DNA of 64,000 nucleotides. Source: Chelydra serpentina (taxonomy: Eukaryota; Chordata; Testudines; Chelydridae). Below are positions 11,737 through 23,947 of this stretch, piece by piece; within the stretch, counting starts at the first letter, position 1; every line of letters begins with the position of its first letter. The stretch lies in the NCBI GenBank assembly GCA_037349315.1, contig JBAIAC010000004.1, positions 28,337,001 to 28,401,000 on the forward strand. The letters run 5' to 3'. The notes beneath the pieces were generated by a model. It had not been told where the DNA came from. It was given only the letters and a program-made list of their open reading frames with translations, and searched no databases. Both the position numbers and the translations under genes were made by a program.

Positions 11737-13750
11737 CATAAAGGAAGGAGTTCAGCGCAATATTGAGAGGAGACCAGGGATGAGAAGGTGGTTTTCAGTC
11801 CTCTTCTAAGGAGAAGGCCTAGGGGAGAGGCAGTGGGGAAATCCTCTCCTGGGTGGAAAGGCTGAAGGAGACCCAGTTATTGGGTGTGGGGGAAGTGTCT
11901 GCATTGGGCTCCTAACAGGGGGAGCAGGACCCAGTAGAAATGACCCTGACAATAGGACCGAAGTGTTACATTTTGTTTGTCTCTCAGTGAAGAGACTGAA
12001 ACTCAAGTAAGACCTCAGGTGGGGCAGAAGATGTTTTTGGTTTGCTACCTGTGGTTTAAAACCGGCGAAGGACGTTATTTAGGACACTAAGAACATTATT
12101 CCCTGGAAGGGGTGGAACTTCAGTGGGATCCGGCTGGAGGGCCAGGTTCTGAACACAGGAGACAGTTGGAAAATGCCACCACAGGCACTCCAGGACAGTG
12201 AGGCCCGTTACAGCCCCAAGTCTTGCTGATGCCATTGGCACCAGGCTGTAGGGTTATACTTGTCTACGTTTAATTTCATCTGCCATCTCGTTAGCCTGTT
12301 GCCTAACTTTGCTAGATTCTTCAGAAGTTATTGTTTATCGTTTATATTTCAGTAGTGCAGAGAGCTTTCATTTATGTCAGGGCCTCATTATTCTAGGCAC
12401 TGCACAAATACTAAATTACAGTCTGTCTTCAAAAGACAGTCGGAAAACAATACTATCTCATGTTGACTAACCTAAATCACTTTGAATCATCTTCAGACTT
12501 TGCCAACTCACTCTTGAGCCCTTCCTCCCGATACTCCTCTGTCCAGCCATCTAAAACCTACATATCAAGGTAGTATAAACTCTGTACATCAGATATACGA
12601 TACATGCTCCACTGCCAATCCATCTGTGGAACATGCAGCTTGCCAGCTGATTTTACCAGCCTCCTAAGAGAGGAGCTGAAGAGGATAATTCACTAGACAG
12701 AAAATATTTATCGGTGCTAGGGAACCATTTAAACTTCTCACTGCTCTTCTCTGATTTATTTTTTTCTCTTCTTGTTCCTGTATGGCTGAATACCAATGAG
12801 ATGGTATTTGGACATATATCAACTGCTCATTTTCATGTAATTAACTAGGCACAGATAGCAGCAATTAATAGTCCTGGTTTTCTGAGATGGAAGGTGACTG
12901 ATTAAAAGGCTTCTCACTCTAATATATGTTCTTTTAAAAAAACTTTTAGCCCAGCATACTTGCTGATTTTAGTGTTCGCCCCATCAGTGTCTTGACCCCA
13001 ATCACTGGCAAAACTACCAGTAGTTCTAATGCGAGCAGGATTGGGCGCTAGCTAAACTAAATTTTGGAACAAGGAATAATAGGGGGTCAAGAGAGGGTTG
13101 ACCTTTGTGGTACTTTAACCAGCAATATCTAGCCATTAGTGCTGGAAAGCCTTGGGCCTGATTTTCAAAGGTGCTGAGCCACTGCGGCAGCTCAAATTAG
13201 GCATTCAAAACTGGAGGAACCCCAAATTAGAGGGTGCTTTTTAAAATGTGGTCTTAATGTGTTGGAGAACTGTATGTACAGGACCCAGGACATGAGAGCT
13301 TGTGGGGAGGGTGGGAGGCAGGAGGCTGTTCCAGGGGCTGGAAGACTCTCTGAAGGAGTTTGTTCTTAGTGGTACGGGTGTGGGGGGGGGGGCTGTCATG
13401 TGATTGTATCTGTTTTCTAAGTTGAGTTGGAACCTAGAGATCTTGACAGGCATAGCATCAAGGGTGGGTTGGATGGGTCAAGTCTCTTCCCTGGGACGAG
13501 AATACACCCACCTTCAGAGCAGGTTCAGGGGTGTGATCCTGGGTGCTGCTGTTGGAGAAAGCAGACACAAACAGCTTGCAGTTGAAATGTGTGGGAATCA
13601 GAAGGATGAGATTTAAGGTCTGATACTCCTCACTCATCACAGGTAGCCAGAACAAGCTGCTATAGTCATAACGCTAGAAAAACAGTTTTGGTTGCATCCT
13701 TAACACATTTGGGCATTCCCTAGTATATGAAATGGGCATTCCCTAGTGCA
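11737..13750. other. No gene recognised
   Basis: The 11.37-12.2 kb interval has a TATA-like CTATATAAACC near 11424 and may be an LTR-like repeat split by the MITE at 11550. I could not find its ends. The remainder is unassigned. Confidence 0.3.
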
Positions 13751-16700
13751 TAGAGAGCCTGATTCAGAGTCTACTGAAGTCACTAAAAAGACTCCCATTG
13801 ATTTCAGTGGGCTTTGGATCAGACCCAGAATGAGCATTTCATAGCTCATAGACTGTCTCTTTATAACAATAATATTCTTTTGAAATTATATTGACCAACC
13901 AAATTCTGGAGGATCTGAAGTAGCTCCAAGTCCAGCTTTTTAAAGTCCCCCTTTTAAGTTCATTTTAAATGTTCCTATCCTCCTTATTGCTTTGCTTCTG
14001 TCTGTGACTCTTAATTCCCGCTGCCCATTTTTAATCTCATATAAACAAACTCTTTCATACACACCCCAAACAGAGATACACATGATCTGCCCATACCATT
14101 ACAAAATTATCTCGAGCAGTGAGATGAGGAAGTAAGTAAAATAGAAAAACAATATGAAGGTATTGGGGTTTTACCCCAGCTTACAGAGCCTTTTTCAGTT
14201 CCTTCTTGCATGGGTTGCTGCTCTTAAACTGGGTGACAGCTGATTATTCCTTGTGTATTTTAAATAATGCTGAATGTACAAGAAGTAGATAATCAGCATT
14301 CTGATGACTGCAAATGGATATACAGTAACTTTTTCTACATGATGAAAGAAGTTTCACCAAATACTGCAGTGTCTAGTCTAGTTTTTGTTCATCCTATTTC
14401 GATACAGGCCTGTGTAAGGTCAATGACTCTTTTAAAAGTAAGGAAAACATGGATACATGCCCAGCTTATATCCTGCTGACACTGCAGTTCTCTGTAGCAT
14501 GTACAGTACATTGCTGAAACATTGATAGTGGTTTTTCACAGAGGTCTGCAGTCTATTACTCTGCATTTACTGGTACGTTTCAATGTATAAATTGATCCAA
14601 GGATAAGCAGATCATAAAAATTTAACCAACAACGTACAGTACACAGATACATAAATACTCACACACACACATGTGCAGTATATGGTGATGATCCTGATAA
14701 ACTGATCAGGCACCTTTGACTACTACTGACACACTCAGCGACTTAATCCATCTCCTAAATCTATTTCTAACATTGCAAAACCTCTTGGCCGCTTTCAGGA
14801 GCTGCCATTTCTTGAAGTGAAATCAACCTGCCACAAAACTACTTCCTTTCTTTCCCCAAAGGAAAATTCCTTCCCCACCACACTGCTGGTAGTTAAACAG
14901 AGCTGAAGTGCAGCATTGGCAATATTCATCCTGGACCAGGATAAATCCAATTATCTTGGGATCATGCAAGGCTAGGAAGGCGAACTTTTTCTGATTGGGA
15001 AAGAGATTCCCAGCTTCTTAAATTGGACCATCAGCACCAATTTTTAGTTCTGCAATGTCCTGAGATATCAGATGTTAAAGTCATGACATATTTACAGAAA
15101 AAATTATTTTATGTAATTTTTAGAAGTGTTTAAAGTGTATTATTTATGGTTTTTTCCTACCTCTCAGCCCTCCACAGTTACATTCGTGGTAATTAAAGAA
15201 CCTGTCTTTCCATGAGGACGGATACAAGAAATAATTGATACATTATTTTTTAAACTCTACATTATTAGGAAAATAATTGTGGTTGTAGCATGCACAAAGG
15301 TGGCATGATGTGGTATAAAAGTTTTATTGGCATTAACTGAGGATGACTTACATAACTCATCCCAGTCCTGATCCAAAACCCATTGAAGTCAATGGGAGTC
15401 TTTCCATTGACTTCAGATCCACTGGGGACGCACACAGCCATCAAAAACTTATGCTAATAAAACCTTTGTACCACACCATTCATTTCCTGTATATGATATA
15501 TTCCAAATGGAGTCTGGGCGGGTGGTTACTCATGAAAAGAACTTTATAATAACTAGAAGAGCTAAAGTAGTACAATAGCTTAATTTTAATATTTACAATT
15601 CAAAAACCAGTTTGTCCAAATCGTGAGGCAGCCTGAACAAAGAGCCAGGTAGCCCTTCCTAACTTGTTTTTCCTAATCACAGATCTGCTAGAACTGAATT
15701 GGTGTCAAATTTGTACTCCTGTTAGCTCTTATAGCTATTCCCATTGCTGCTGGAGCTCGAATGGGATTGCAAAATTGATGTTAACATTATGTCTGCTTCA
15801 TTTGTTCACCTATTGGCAGTTGCCTTGCTGAATTATAGATTGTGGTTTTTTTCCTCTGTATTTTTAGCTCTGTGCGCTGCCTTCAGCAGGCAGTTATCAG
15901 AGCCCTGATCGCTACATTTTGTAGTTTAACAAGTCCCTGTTTTGCTAATCATGAAAAACTAGTTTCAACCAACTATGCAAGAAGGAAATTTCGTCTCTAC
16001 ACTGCAAGCACAGAAGTGTAATATGTATTGATTTGACAGTTTGAATTCTGACAGGCACGTAATGGTTTGGAAAATATTTAGGACATATTTTACTGTTTTT
16101 AAAACCAGAGTGGTTAACATGCACATTTAATCTTTTTGGTATATGAGGGCGCCCACCAGATTCTGTATTTGATTTTGTGGATCTTTGTACAATCTGATCT
16201 GCAGTCTTGATGTGAGCCTATGAGTAGTTTCAAAACTTTGGACCTGATTTCTCCATTGCCTGGCAGCCACACCAAGGGCAGTAGATACCATGTTGTCAAA
16301 TCTCAGTTTCATTGCAAGGCTCTCAGTGTTTGTTGTCTGTCTTAAAACCCCAGTTCCTGGAGTCAAGTGCCTTTGTGCAAATCTGTTTTCATTTTTTTTT
16401 TAAAGAAGGAAATTTCTAGCCTTTGTGATTGTGGAGAAAAGCTGGAAAGCATGAAGCGGAGGGACCGTAAACTCTCAGTCACCAGAAGACAGACAAAAAG
16501 ACCCCCAAATTTCATATTTTTTTTTTAAAAACCTCCTGATTTTTTTTGTCTTGACTCCTGGGTTTTGAACACATGGGGCATGCCAACCTGTATTCTGCTG
16601 GGGGCAGTCTGTGATCCTCAAGAAGAGCCTCCACTGGCTGAGACCTGTGTCAAGTGGGTGCCAAACACTGTCATAACAGAGCTCCGTGAGAATCACAACT

Positions 16701-16784
16701 GTATGTCGAGTGACACACTGCCCTAGATCTGTGGCACAACTTCCCTTGATGACAGCAGGCATCAGGCTTATGGACTTGGAGGAG
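13751..16784. other. Non-coding stretch with foldback repeat fragments
   Basis: Palindromic fragments of the CATTGAAGTCAATGGGAGTC type occur at about 13755-13825 and 15350-15425. A CA microsatellite lies near 14660. No exon or RNA gene is seen. Confidence 0.4.
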
Positions 16785-18068
16785 AGGAAGGTGATCAGGA
16801 ACAGTTAACATGGTTTCACCAAGGGCAAGTCATGCCTGACCAACCTGATTGCCATCTATGATGGGATAAGTGGCTCTGTGGATATGGGGAAAGCGGTGGA
16901 CGTGATATCATATACCTTGACTTTAGCAAAGCTTTCGATATGGACTCCCATGCTATTCTTGCCAGCAAGTTAAAAAAGTATGGATTGGATGAATGGACTA
17001 TAAGGTGGATAGAAAGCTCACTAGATCATTGGGCTCAATGGGTAGTGATCAACAGCTCAATGTCTAGTTGGCAGCTGATATCAAGCAGAGTGCCCCAGGG
17101 GTCTGTCCTGGGGCTGGTTTTGTTCGACATCTTAATTAATGATCTGGATGATGGGATGGCTTGCACCCTCATCAAGTTCGCAGATGACACTAAACTGGGG
17201 AGAGAGGTAGATAAGCTAGAGGGTAGGGATAGGATCCAGAGTGACCTAGACAAATTGGAGGATTGGGCTAAATGAAATCTGATGAGGTTCAAGAAGGACA
17301 AGTGCACAGTCCTGCACCCAAGACGGAAGAATCCCATGCACTGCTACAGGCTGGGGACCGACTTGCTAAGTGGCAATTTTGCAGAAAAGGACCTGGGGAT
17401 TACAGTGGATAAGAAGCTGTATATGAGTCAGTAGTGTGCTCTTTTTGCCAAGAAGTCTAGCGGCATATTGGGCTGCATTAGTAGGAGCATTACCAGCAGC
17501 TCGAGATAAGTGATTATTCCCCTCTATTCGGCACTGGTGAGACCACACTTGGAGTATTTCATCCAGTTTTGAGCCCCCCACTACAGAAAGCATGTGGACA
17601 AATTGGAGAGAGTTCAGCGGAGGGCAACAAAAATGATTAGGGGGCTGGGACACATGACATATGAGGAGAGGGTGAGGGAACTAAGCTTATTTAGTCTGCA
17701 GAAGAGAAGAGTGAGGGGGGATTTGACAGCAGCCTTCAACTACCTGAAGGGGGGTTCCAAAGAGGATGGAGCTAGGCTGTTCTCAGTGGTGGCAGATGAC
17801 AGAACAAGAAGCAATGGTCTCAAGTTGCAGAGGGGGGGGGGGTCTAGGTTGGCTATTAGGAAAAACTGTTTCACTAGGAGGGTGGTGAAGCACTGGAATG
17901 GGTTACCTAGGGAGGTGGTGGAATCTCCATCCTTAGAGGTTTTTAAGGCCTGGCTTGACAAAGACCTGGCTGGGATGATTTCGTTGGGGTTGGTCCTGCT
18001 TTGAGCAGGGGGTTGGACTAGATGACCTCCTGAGGTCTCTTCCAACCCTAATCTTCTATGATTCTATG
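16785..18068 (+). mobile_element. CR1 LINE, 5'-truncated and frame-broken
   Basis: The copy begins inside the reverse transcriptase domain and runs to a 3' end of TTCTATGATTCTATGA. The open segment 16940-17275 holds RVPQGSVLG (motif B) and KFADDTKLG (motif C, the catalytic aspartates). It stops at TGA 17273-17275, where a relative would read on. A second open segment at 17594-18004 covers [15 protein letters not shown] through [19 protein letters not shown]. Stops and frameshifts between them make this a dead copy. A G-run near 17830 marks one likely indel site. Confidence 0.92.
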
Positions 18069-18646
18069 ACTGAAGGTAGTATAACAGCATACACTGTCAT
18101 GTCTCCTAAGCACAGAAGTTGCCGTCAGACCTTCACAGTGTATGTACAGGAGGAGATGTTATCCAATAGATTTTTCCCCTCATTCATTTTGCTAAAGGAT
18201 TATTTCTTCCATTTATTCTCATTTCAGCACTGGCTGTGATTTAACCACAGAAATGGAAATACTTGACCTCTCCTTAATAGTTTCCCTTTTTCATACCAAT
18301 CTTACAGCATGTCATTTGCCATTGCCAGCAGTCAGCTATTTACTCCCAACCTGTTGTGAGTGGGGAAGTAAAAAAATGACAAATGTCAGCTCCTCTCATC
18401 TTTAATTATACTGGCAGCTGGTTGGACTACAGGAAATTTATTCTCTATGCATGATTCAGGTTTCTCCAACAAGGAAAATTTGATTACAAAGCTAACAAAA
18501 TACTGCCTCTCAGATGATTATGCAGGACGGTCAAGGGCAGTTGAAGACAATAAGACATTGAAACAGTGTGATTCTAGTGGACACATGGTGGAACCACTGT
18601 GCTCTGATTGTAGGGAGCTGGCGCTGGCCTCTGTTTGTACATCTCA
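18069..18646. other. No gene recognised
   Basis: No repeat end or exon could be supported in this interval. Confidence 0.4.
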
Positions 18647-18923
18647 GGCTTGTCTACGGTTACAGCACTGCACCGGTGCAGCTGCACCACTGTAGCGCTT
18701 AGTGAAGATGCTACCTAGGCTGATGGGAGAACTCCTACGGGTGAAGGTACTCCATCTGCCCAAGAGGCAGTAGCTATGTCAATGGAAGACGCTCTCCCGT
18801 CAACACAGCGCTGCCTACATTCAAGTTAGGCTGGTATAATTGCGTCACTCAGGGCGTGTGGATTTTTCACACCCCCTGAGCGACATAGTTATGCTGACAT
18901 AAATTGGTAGTAGAGACCAGCGC
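18647..18923. mobile_element. Harbinger-type MITE
   Basis: The ends resemble GGCTTGTCTAC and GTAGAGACCAGCGC in inverted orientation, a diverged relative of the GTCTACAC ends of the Harbinger at 42418. The flanking triplets are TCA (18644-18646) and TGA (18924-18926), near the 3-bp target expected. The interior contains GACGCTCTCCCGTC and CATAGCTATGTC-like inverted segments. It has no coding capacity. Confidence 0.65.
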
Positions 18924-18964
18924 TGAGGTTGGCACGCGGAGTGTGGAGAGGTGTTGTGCCACAG

Positions 18965-19085
18965 AGGAATCATGATCTAATGGTCAAGAGAATGGAATGG
19001 AGAATCAAGAGCCCTGGGTTCCGTTCCCAGCTTTACCAGTGACTGGTTGCAAGATGAAGGGCAAGTCGCTTACTCGCTCTTTGCC
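18965..19085 (+). repeat. MIR-like SINE fragment
   Basis: The sequence has the layout of a MIR: a tRNA-like GAGCCCTGGGTTCC segment followed by a core with GGGCAAGTCGCTTACTC. It is diverged and the ends are uncertain. Confidence 0.5.
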
Positions 19086-22027
19086 TTAGTTTTCATGGGC
19101 GCAGTCCTCCCCTGACACTCATATGGGAGCCACCAAGGTGCCAGTTCCCTGTTGCTAATCCAGGCGGGCCTGCATCTCAGAGCAAACCAGGAGCTGCTCT
19201 ATCTTACACTGCCAGCATGAGGTCCCTTAAGCCATAAAGTTCTTTAGAGTAGAGGATCCACATCCCTGCCCTACCTTTGTCCCACCTGTGTCATGTCTCC
19301 TTTCTTTACCAGCCTGCCTCCTTTTGCCAGGGCAGAGGGTGGAGCAGCTGGCACTGGTGACACCTCTGGGTTTATGCCAATGAGGAGTTCACCTCTGTAA
19401 GTGGAATTTTCCAGTGGCCAGTTATGGCCAGAATCCATCCTCTTTGTGCCGCTGTAATGGTGCAAAGTGGCAGGATTGTGTTGGAGAATCTGGACCCCAT
19501 CTGGTAAACTAATACCAACCTTGCAGGGGGGTTGGGAGACTAAAGGCCAGATCCCCAGCTGGTGTAAATCAGCATAGTTTCATTGGGTTTGCTGGGGATC
19601 TACCCCTGAATGTTTGCAAACTGCTTTGAGATCCTTGGATGGAGATTGCTACAGATAGGCTAAGCATTATTATTGTGACTCAGCTGCACCCCAGGGCACA
19701 CCCATGCATCACAGAATGTGTTACTGCCTATTATAAAATAGCCTTCTGCTGGGCTGTAGGGGTGGTGCTGTTACTCAATTTTCTGCATCTCTCCAGTAAT
19801 TTAAGTTTATGACTTGAAGTGGTGAGTACTATTCAGTGAGGAGGGGGAGAAGGTCTTGCTCACATGGGTTTGCTAGATGTAGGGCATCATTCTAGAAGCA
19901 TGCTGTGCACAGAATTCCCACCGGAATCAATGGGAGTTCCAGGCACAGAGCATCTGTAGAATCTGGCCTGTAATCTGGAATACTTACTGACCAATCAGGT
20001 CTCTCAGTTTTTCCTTGCTCTGTTACAATTTCAAATACATCTCTCACTTGGGCAATGGGAGACATGACCCTGTAGTCTGCACACAGGAACCTCTAGCACT
20101 GATTCTCGGTGCTGCCAGGATCAAGTCACTTAACTTCCCACCCGTACTTTCCCCTTCGGTCAAATGGTTTTAAAAATACTGACGTACCCATTTTATAGGA
20201 ATGCTGTGAGAATTAATTATTGTTTGAGCAGAGCTCTGACAATGTGAAGCATAGTATGAATCCTGAGTATTATTATTAGATCATGGTTAAACCAGTCCTC
20301 TTCTGAAGTATTTGTGAATGAAAGAGTCACAAACCAGGGTGGATTTTACTTGGGTTCCCAGTCTTAAGGGACAGCCAAGCTTATATAATGCACTTGCACA
20401 ATGTGTCTTGTACTGTATCTGGAACATTGGGGAAGGGAAGAGGAAGAATACTAATATCTGCATTATATTATTGCCTCCTTATATCATTTCAGCTCCTAGT
20501 CAAGGGAAAAATCTCCTCTTTTTTCACTGACTTCAGTGGGAGCTGGATCAAGCCCAGAAAGACCAAGGGCCTTGGTGGAGAAAAAAGCATTACCATGTGT
20601 TCAGTAAATTGCAGATAAAAGAGCAGGGTAAAATAAATCTGGTGCATGGCTAAGAGGTGCAACCAGGTGTAAATGGAAAACTAAGAAGGGCAAGAGTGAG
20701 TAGAGAGCATCTGATTAGTTTTGAGGTTCTGAAGCTGTATGTGTGGGGAATTTTGCTTGATTGAAATACTGGTATTTTAGAGCCCAGTGAGCCTTTGTTC
20801 TTTATTAGGGCGTTTAAACTGGAGATGGTGAAGTATTGCAGTAACAATCATCTGTTTTTGTTCACACTTTACATGGTTGGATCATCAAGTTGCATGCTGT
20901 ATTATGAATCTATGGGTGGAACCACGAGCATTGAACATTGTCATTCACATCTCTTTGCTGGAGTTTTTGAATGTGGCAGATTCTACAGTCCCTTGGTAAC
21001 TCCTCCAGAGGCTGTTATGGTCTGGTCTTGGTTTAAAAACGGCAGGCAGATTTCCATCTGGTGTAAATTAGCATAGTGCTACACTGATTTACAGCATCTG
21101 AGGATGTAGTCCAAGAAATAGGAATGCTGATGAGCTGTACATACAAGTTTTGTGCTGCTGCTGTCTGAATAGACAGACAAATGACACCCGTGTCCTCTAG
21201 TACTGTTTATCCAGCACCTTTAATGAGCCTGAATCAAAGTGGATAATTTGATTCTAAGTTTCACTCACAGCTTGAGAGAATAGTGGCAAGGAAAGAAAAC
21301 ACTGTTTGTGAACCACTTAGTTGTAGAAATAGGTTCAAGTCACAAAATTCAGATCCAAATTTTGGACCAGAGTTTGGAGAAAGTAGGACCTAGTGTTTTT
21401 GTTCATCGCATTAGAACGACAGGAAGCATTTTCAAAATTAGTGTTGAAATTCCAGACTGTTGGGATTTTACACATTTCCAACACTGGGGGTGTTTCAGTC
21501 TGTGTTTTGGCTTTCGCCCTTCTGTATTCATTTGAGGAATAATTACTGAAAACCTTCAAACAAATCCAGACCCAGGTCTCCCTCCTCCTTCCTGATTTCT
21601 TCAAATGCTCCAGTGTACACTTTTTCTAATGTAACAGATCCTAAATTGTGGTCATGCAATAAGGGTGCTTAGATCAGGGGTTTTTCAAAGTTCCCTAGTG
21701 TGAACAACATCTTAATGAGAGCTGCTGAGTTAATGGGTCACCAACAGGCATGGGCTCTTTATGGATACAGCTCCATTGAAAGTTAATTGAGTTGGATCAT
21801 GTGATATAGGACAAAGAAAGTGGCAAAACTACTGACTCAAACGACGGGGAAATAACTCTAGTTGGATGAGCATCTGTCACAAATTCACCTGAATGGAGAG
21901 ACTGGAATTGAGAAGTGCCTCTGAGATTTTTATGAACTACAGATGGAACAAAGGATGGATACAACTGACTGATACGTGATGGAGAAATTGTGGGAAAACA
22001 GGAATGTATCTTATGTGTCTCTTGGAT
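19086..22027. other. No gene; scattered old repeats
   Basis: Small MIR-like and palindromic fragments (for example 19553-19610 and 20185-20275) are visible. No exon, RNA gene or complete element could be supported. Confidence 0.35.
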
Positions 22028-23060
22028 TGTGACACATGACTAGAAAGGGTTAAACATCCTGCAAAATAAATATCCCTCAAAAGACATGTGGGGAGATAAT
22101 GTTTGTGTTTTTGTGTATTTACCTATGTATGAGTAGGGTCAACGATATAATCAACAGCTCCTGTCTATGCTGTATTCTGATATTCAGAGGTCAAAAGAAC
22201 ATCCTATCATTTAAATGAATTGTAAACACTGGATATCTCTGTATTCATCTCTCTTTGAAATGTATAGCAAATAATCTGTGAATGGTGGAGGAATAAGCAA
22301 ATTGCATTATGTTAATTCTATAGCTAAGTACTGGTGATGGACCTCCTTCAAAGTCATGCTAATTACCATTTGAACTCCAACTTGTCAAAAGACATGAAAT
22401 TGTATAAAAGATCCTTGGGTCCTGATTCTGTCATCTCAGATCTGCTTAGGCTTCATCAGGGGAAGTTTGAGTCGCAAGACTGAGGTCCCAATTATGCTGG
22501 TACACCCTGAATATGATATTTGGACATTGGACTATAACCTATGAACTATTTCTAAAAGAACTCTTTGCAACTACAAAGCTCACCACCTCTGCTATGAATC
22601 TGAACCTCAATGGATTGAACACATGTCTGTATGTATATTGATCTTTTAACCATGCTCTCTCTCTTTTGTTTTTTAATAAAGTTTAGTTTAGTTAATAAGA
22701 ATTGGCTGTAGCATGTATTTGGGTAAGAGCTGGAATATTCAATAACCTGGGGGGTAATGTGGCTGATCCTTTAGGATTGGTAGAACCTTTTCTTTTATAT
22801 GATGAAATAAGATTTACAGAAAATTTCATGATATTTGACTTGGGTACCTGGATGGAGGCCAGAGGCTGGATCACTTCAAGGGAACTGTGTTGTTTGGACT
22901 TCTGAGTAACCAGTAAGGTAATAAAGACACTGTTTTATGCTGGCTTGGTAAATCTAAATATTGGAATGTCCACCAGCTTTTTGGGGTTTGGCTGCCCCAT
23001 TCTTTGCAGTTCACCCTAATTGAGTGACCATAGCTGGCCCCCACTAGGACCCTGGTCACA
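22028..23060 (+). mobile_element. Solo LTR with TATA box and poly(A) signal
   Basis: The repeat begins TGTGACA and ends GGTCACA, so it has the TG...CA ends and short inverted termini of an LTR. The flanking 5-mers are TGGAT (22023-22027) and TGGTT (23061-23065), a target duplication with one mismatch. TATAAAAG is at 22403-22410 and AATAAA at 22675-22680, spaced as a U3-R unit. No adjacent internal genes are seen. I recognise it as a common turtle LTR. The family name and the parent element class are not established here. Confidence 0.8.
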
Positions 23061-23283
23061 TGGTTTCCAAATCATCTCATTTGGGGCAACAGTACATCAC
23101 TATTCCAAACATTCTAGAATTCTAGGCTAGAATTGAATCTCATTCACATCAGAGTAGCTGCAGTGAGGTCAAGAGTGTTACCTTGGTTTTACAGTGCTCT
23201 AACTGAGTCTAGGCCAGAATTTGCACCTGAGCCAATCTATGATAGGCCAGTTTCTATTCTGCTGCACAAGGGATGGTCACAGT

Positions 23284-23939
23284 CATAGGTGCCGGCGCCG
23301 GTGGTTGCTCGCGCCCCCGGCCCCACCCCAACTCCACCGCTGGCCCCACCCCCATTCCACCCCTTCCCCAAATCCCCGTCCCCGCCTCCTCCCTTGGGTG
23401 CACTGCATTTCCCTTCCACCCCCCTCCCCCCAGCCTGGGAGAGAGGGGGGAGGGGAAATGCAGAGCACCCACTGGCAGCTCCCCACCAGCCCCCCTGTGC
23501 CCAGCTCACCTCCACTTCCGGGTTCTGCCTCCGGAGGCGCCACTCCTCGAAGCTGCTTTTTTTAGCTCACAGGCTCGCCACCCGACAAGCCGGGGGCTGG
23601 GGAAAGCGCAGCGGCGGTGCCTCAGGGGAGGAGTATGGGGAGGAGGCGGAACCAGGGCCTCCGCCTCCTCCCATACCCCTCCCCCAAGGCGCCGCCGCTG
23701 TGCTTTCCCCTGCCCCTCCTCCCCCCAGGCTTGCCACCCGCTGTACAGCTGACTGACGGCGAGCCTGTGAGCTAAAAAAAGTGGCTTCAAGGAGTGGCGC
23801 CTCCGGAGGCGGAACCCGGAAGCAGAGGTGAGCTGGGCACAGGGGGGATGGTGGGGAGCTGCCGGTGGGTGCTCTGCACCCACCAATGTTTCCCCATGGG
23901 TGCTCCAGCCCCGGAGCACCCACGGAGTCAGCGCCTATG
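23284..23939. mobile_element. GC-rich foldback hAT-type element
   Basis: The element starts CATAGGTGCCGGC and ends GCGCCTATG. It is flanked by GTCACAGT (23276-23283) and GTTACAGT (23940-23947), an 8-bp duplication with one mismatch. The interior is a long palindrome: roughly 23459-23590 pairs with 23757-23880 and the middle also folds. The two arms share the block CTCCGGAGGCG and a GAGCCTGTGAGCT motif. Long frames occur on both strands because of the high GC content. None looks like a real protein. Confidence 0.85.
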
Positions 23940-23947
23940 GTTACAGT

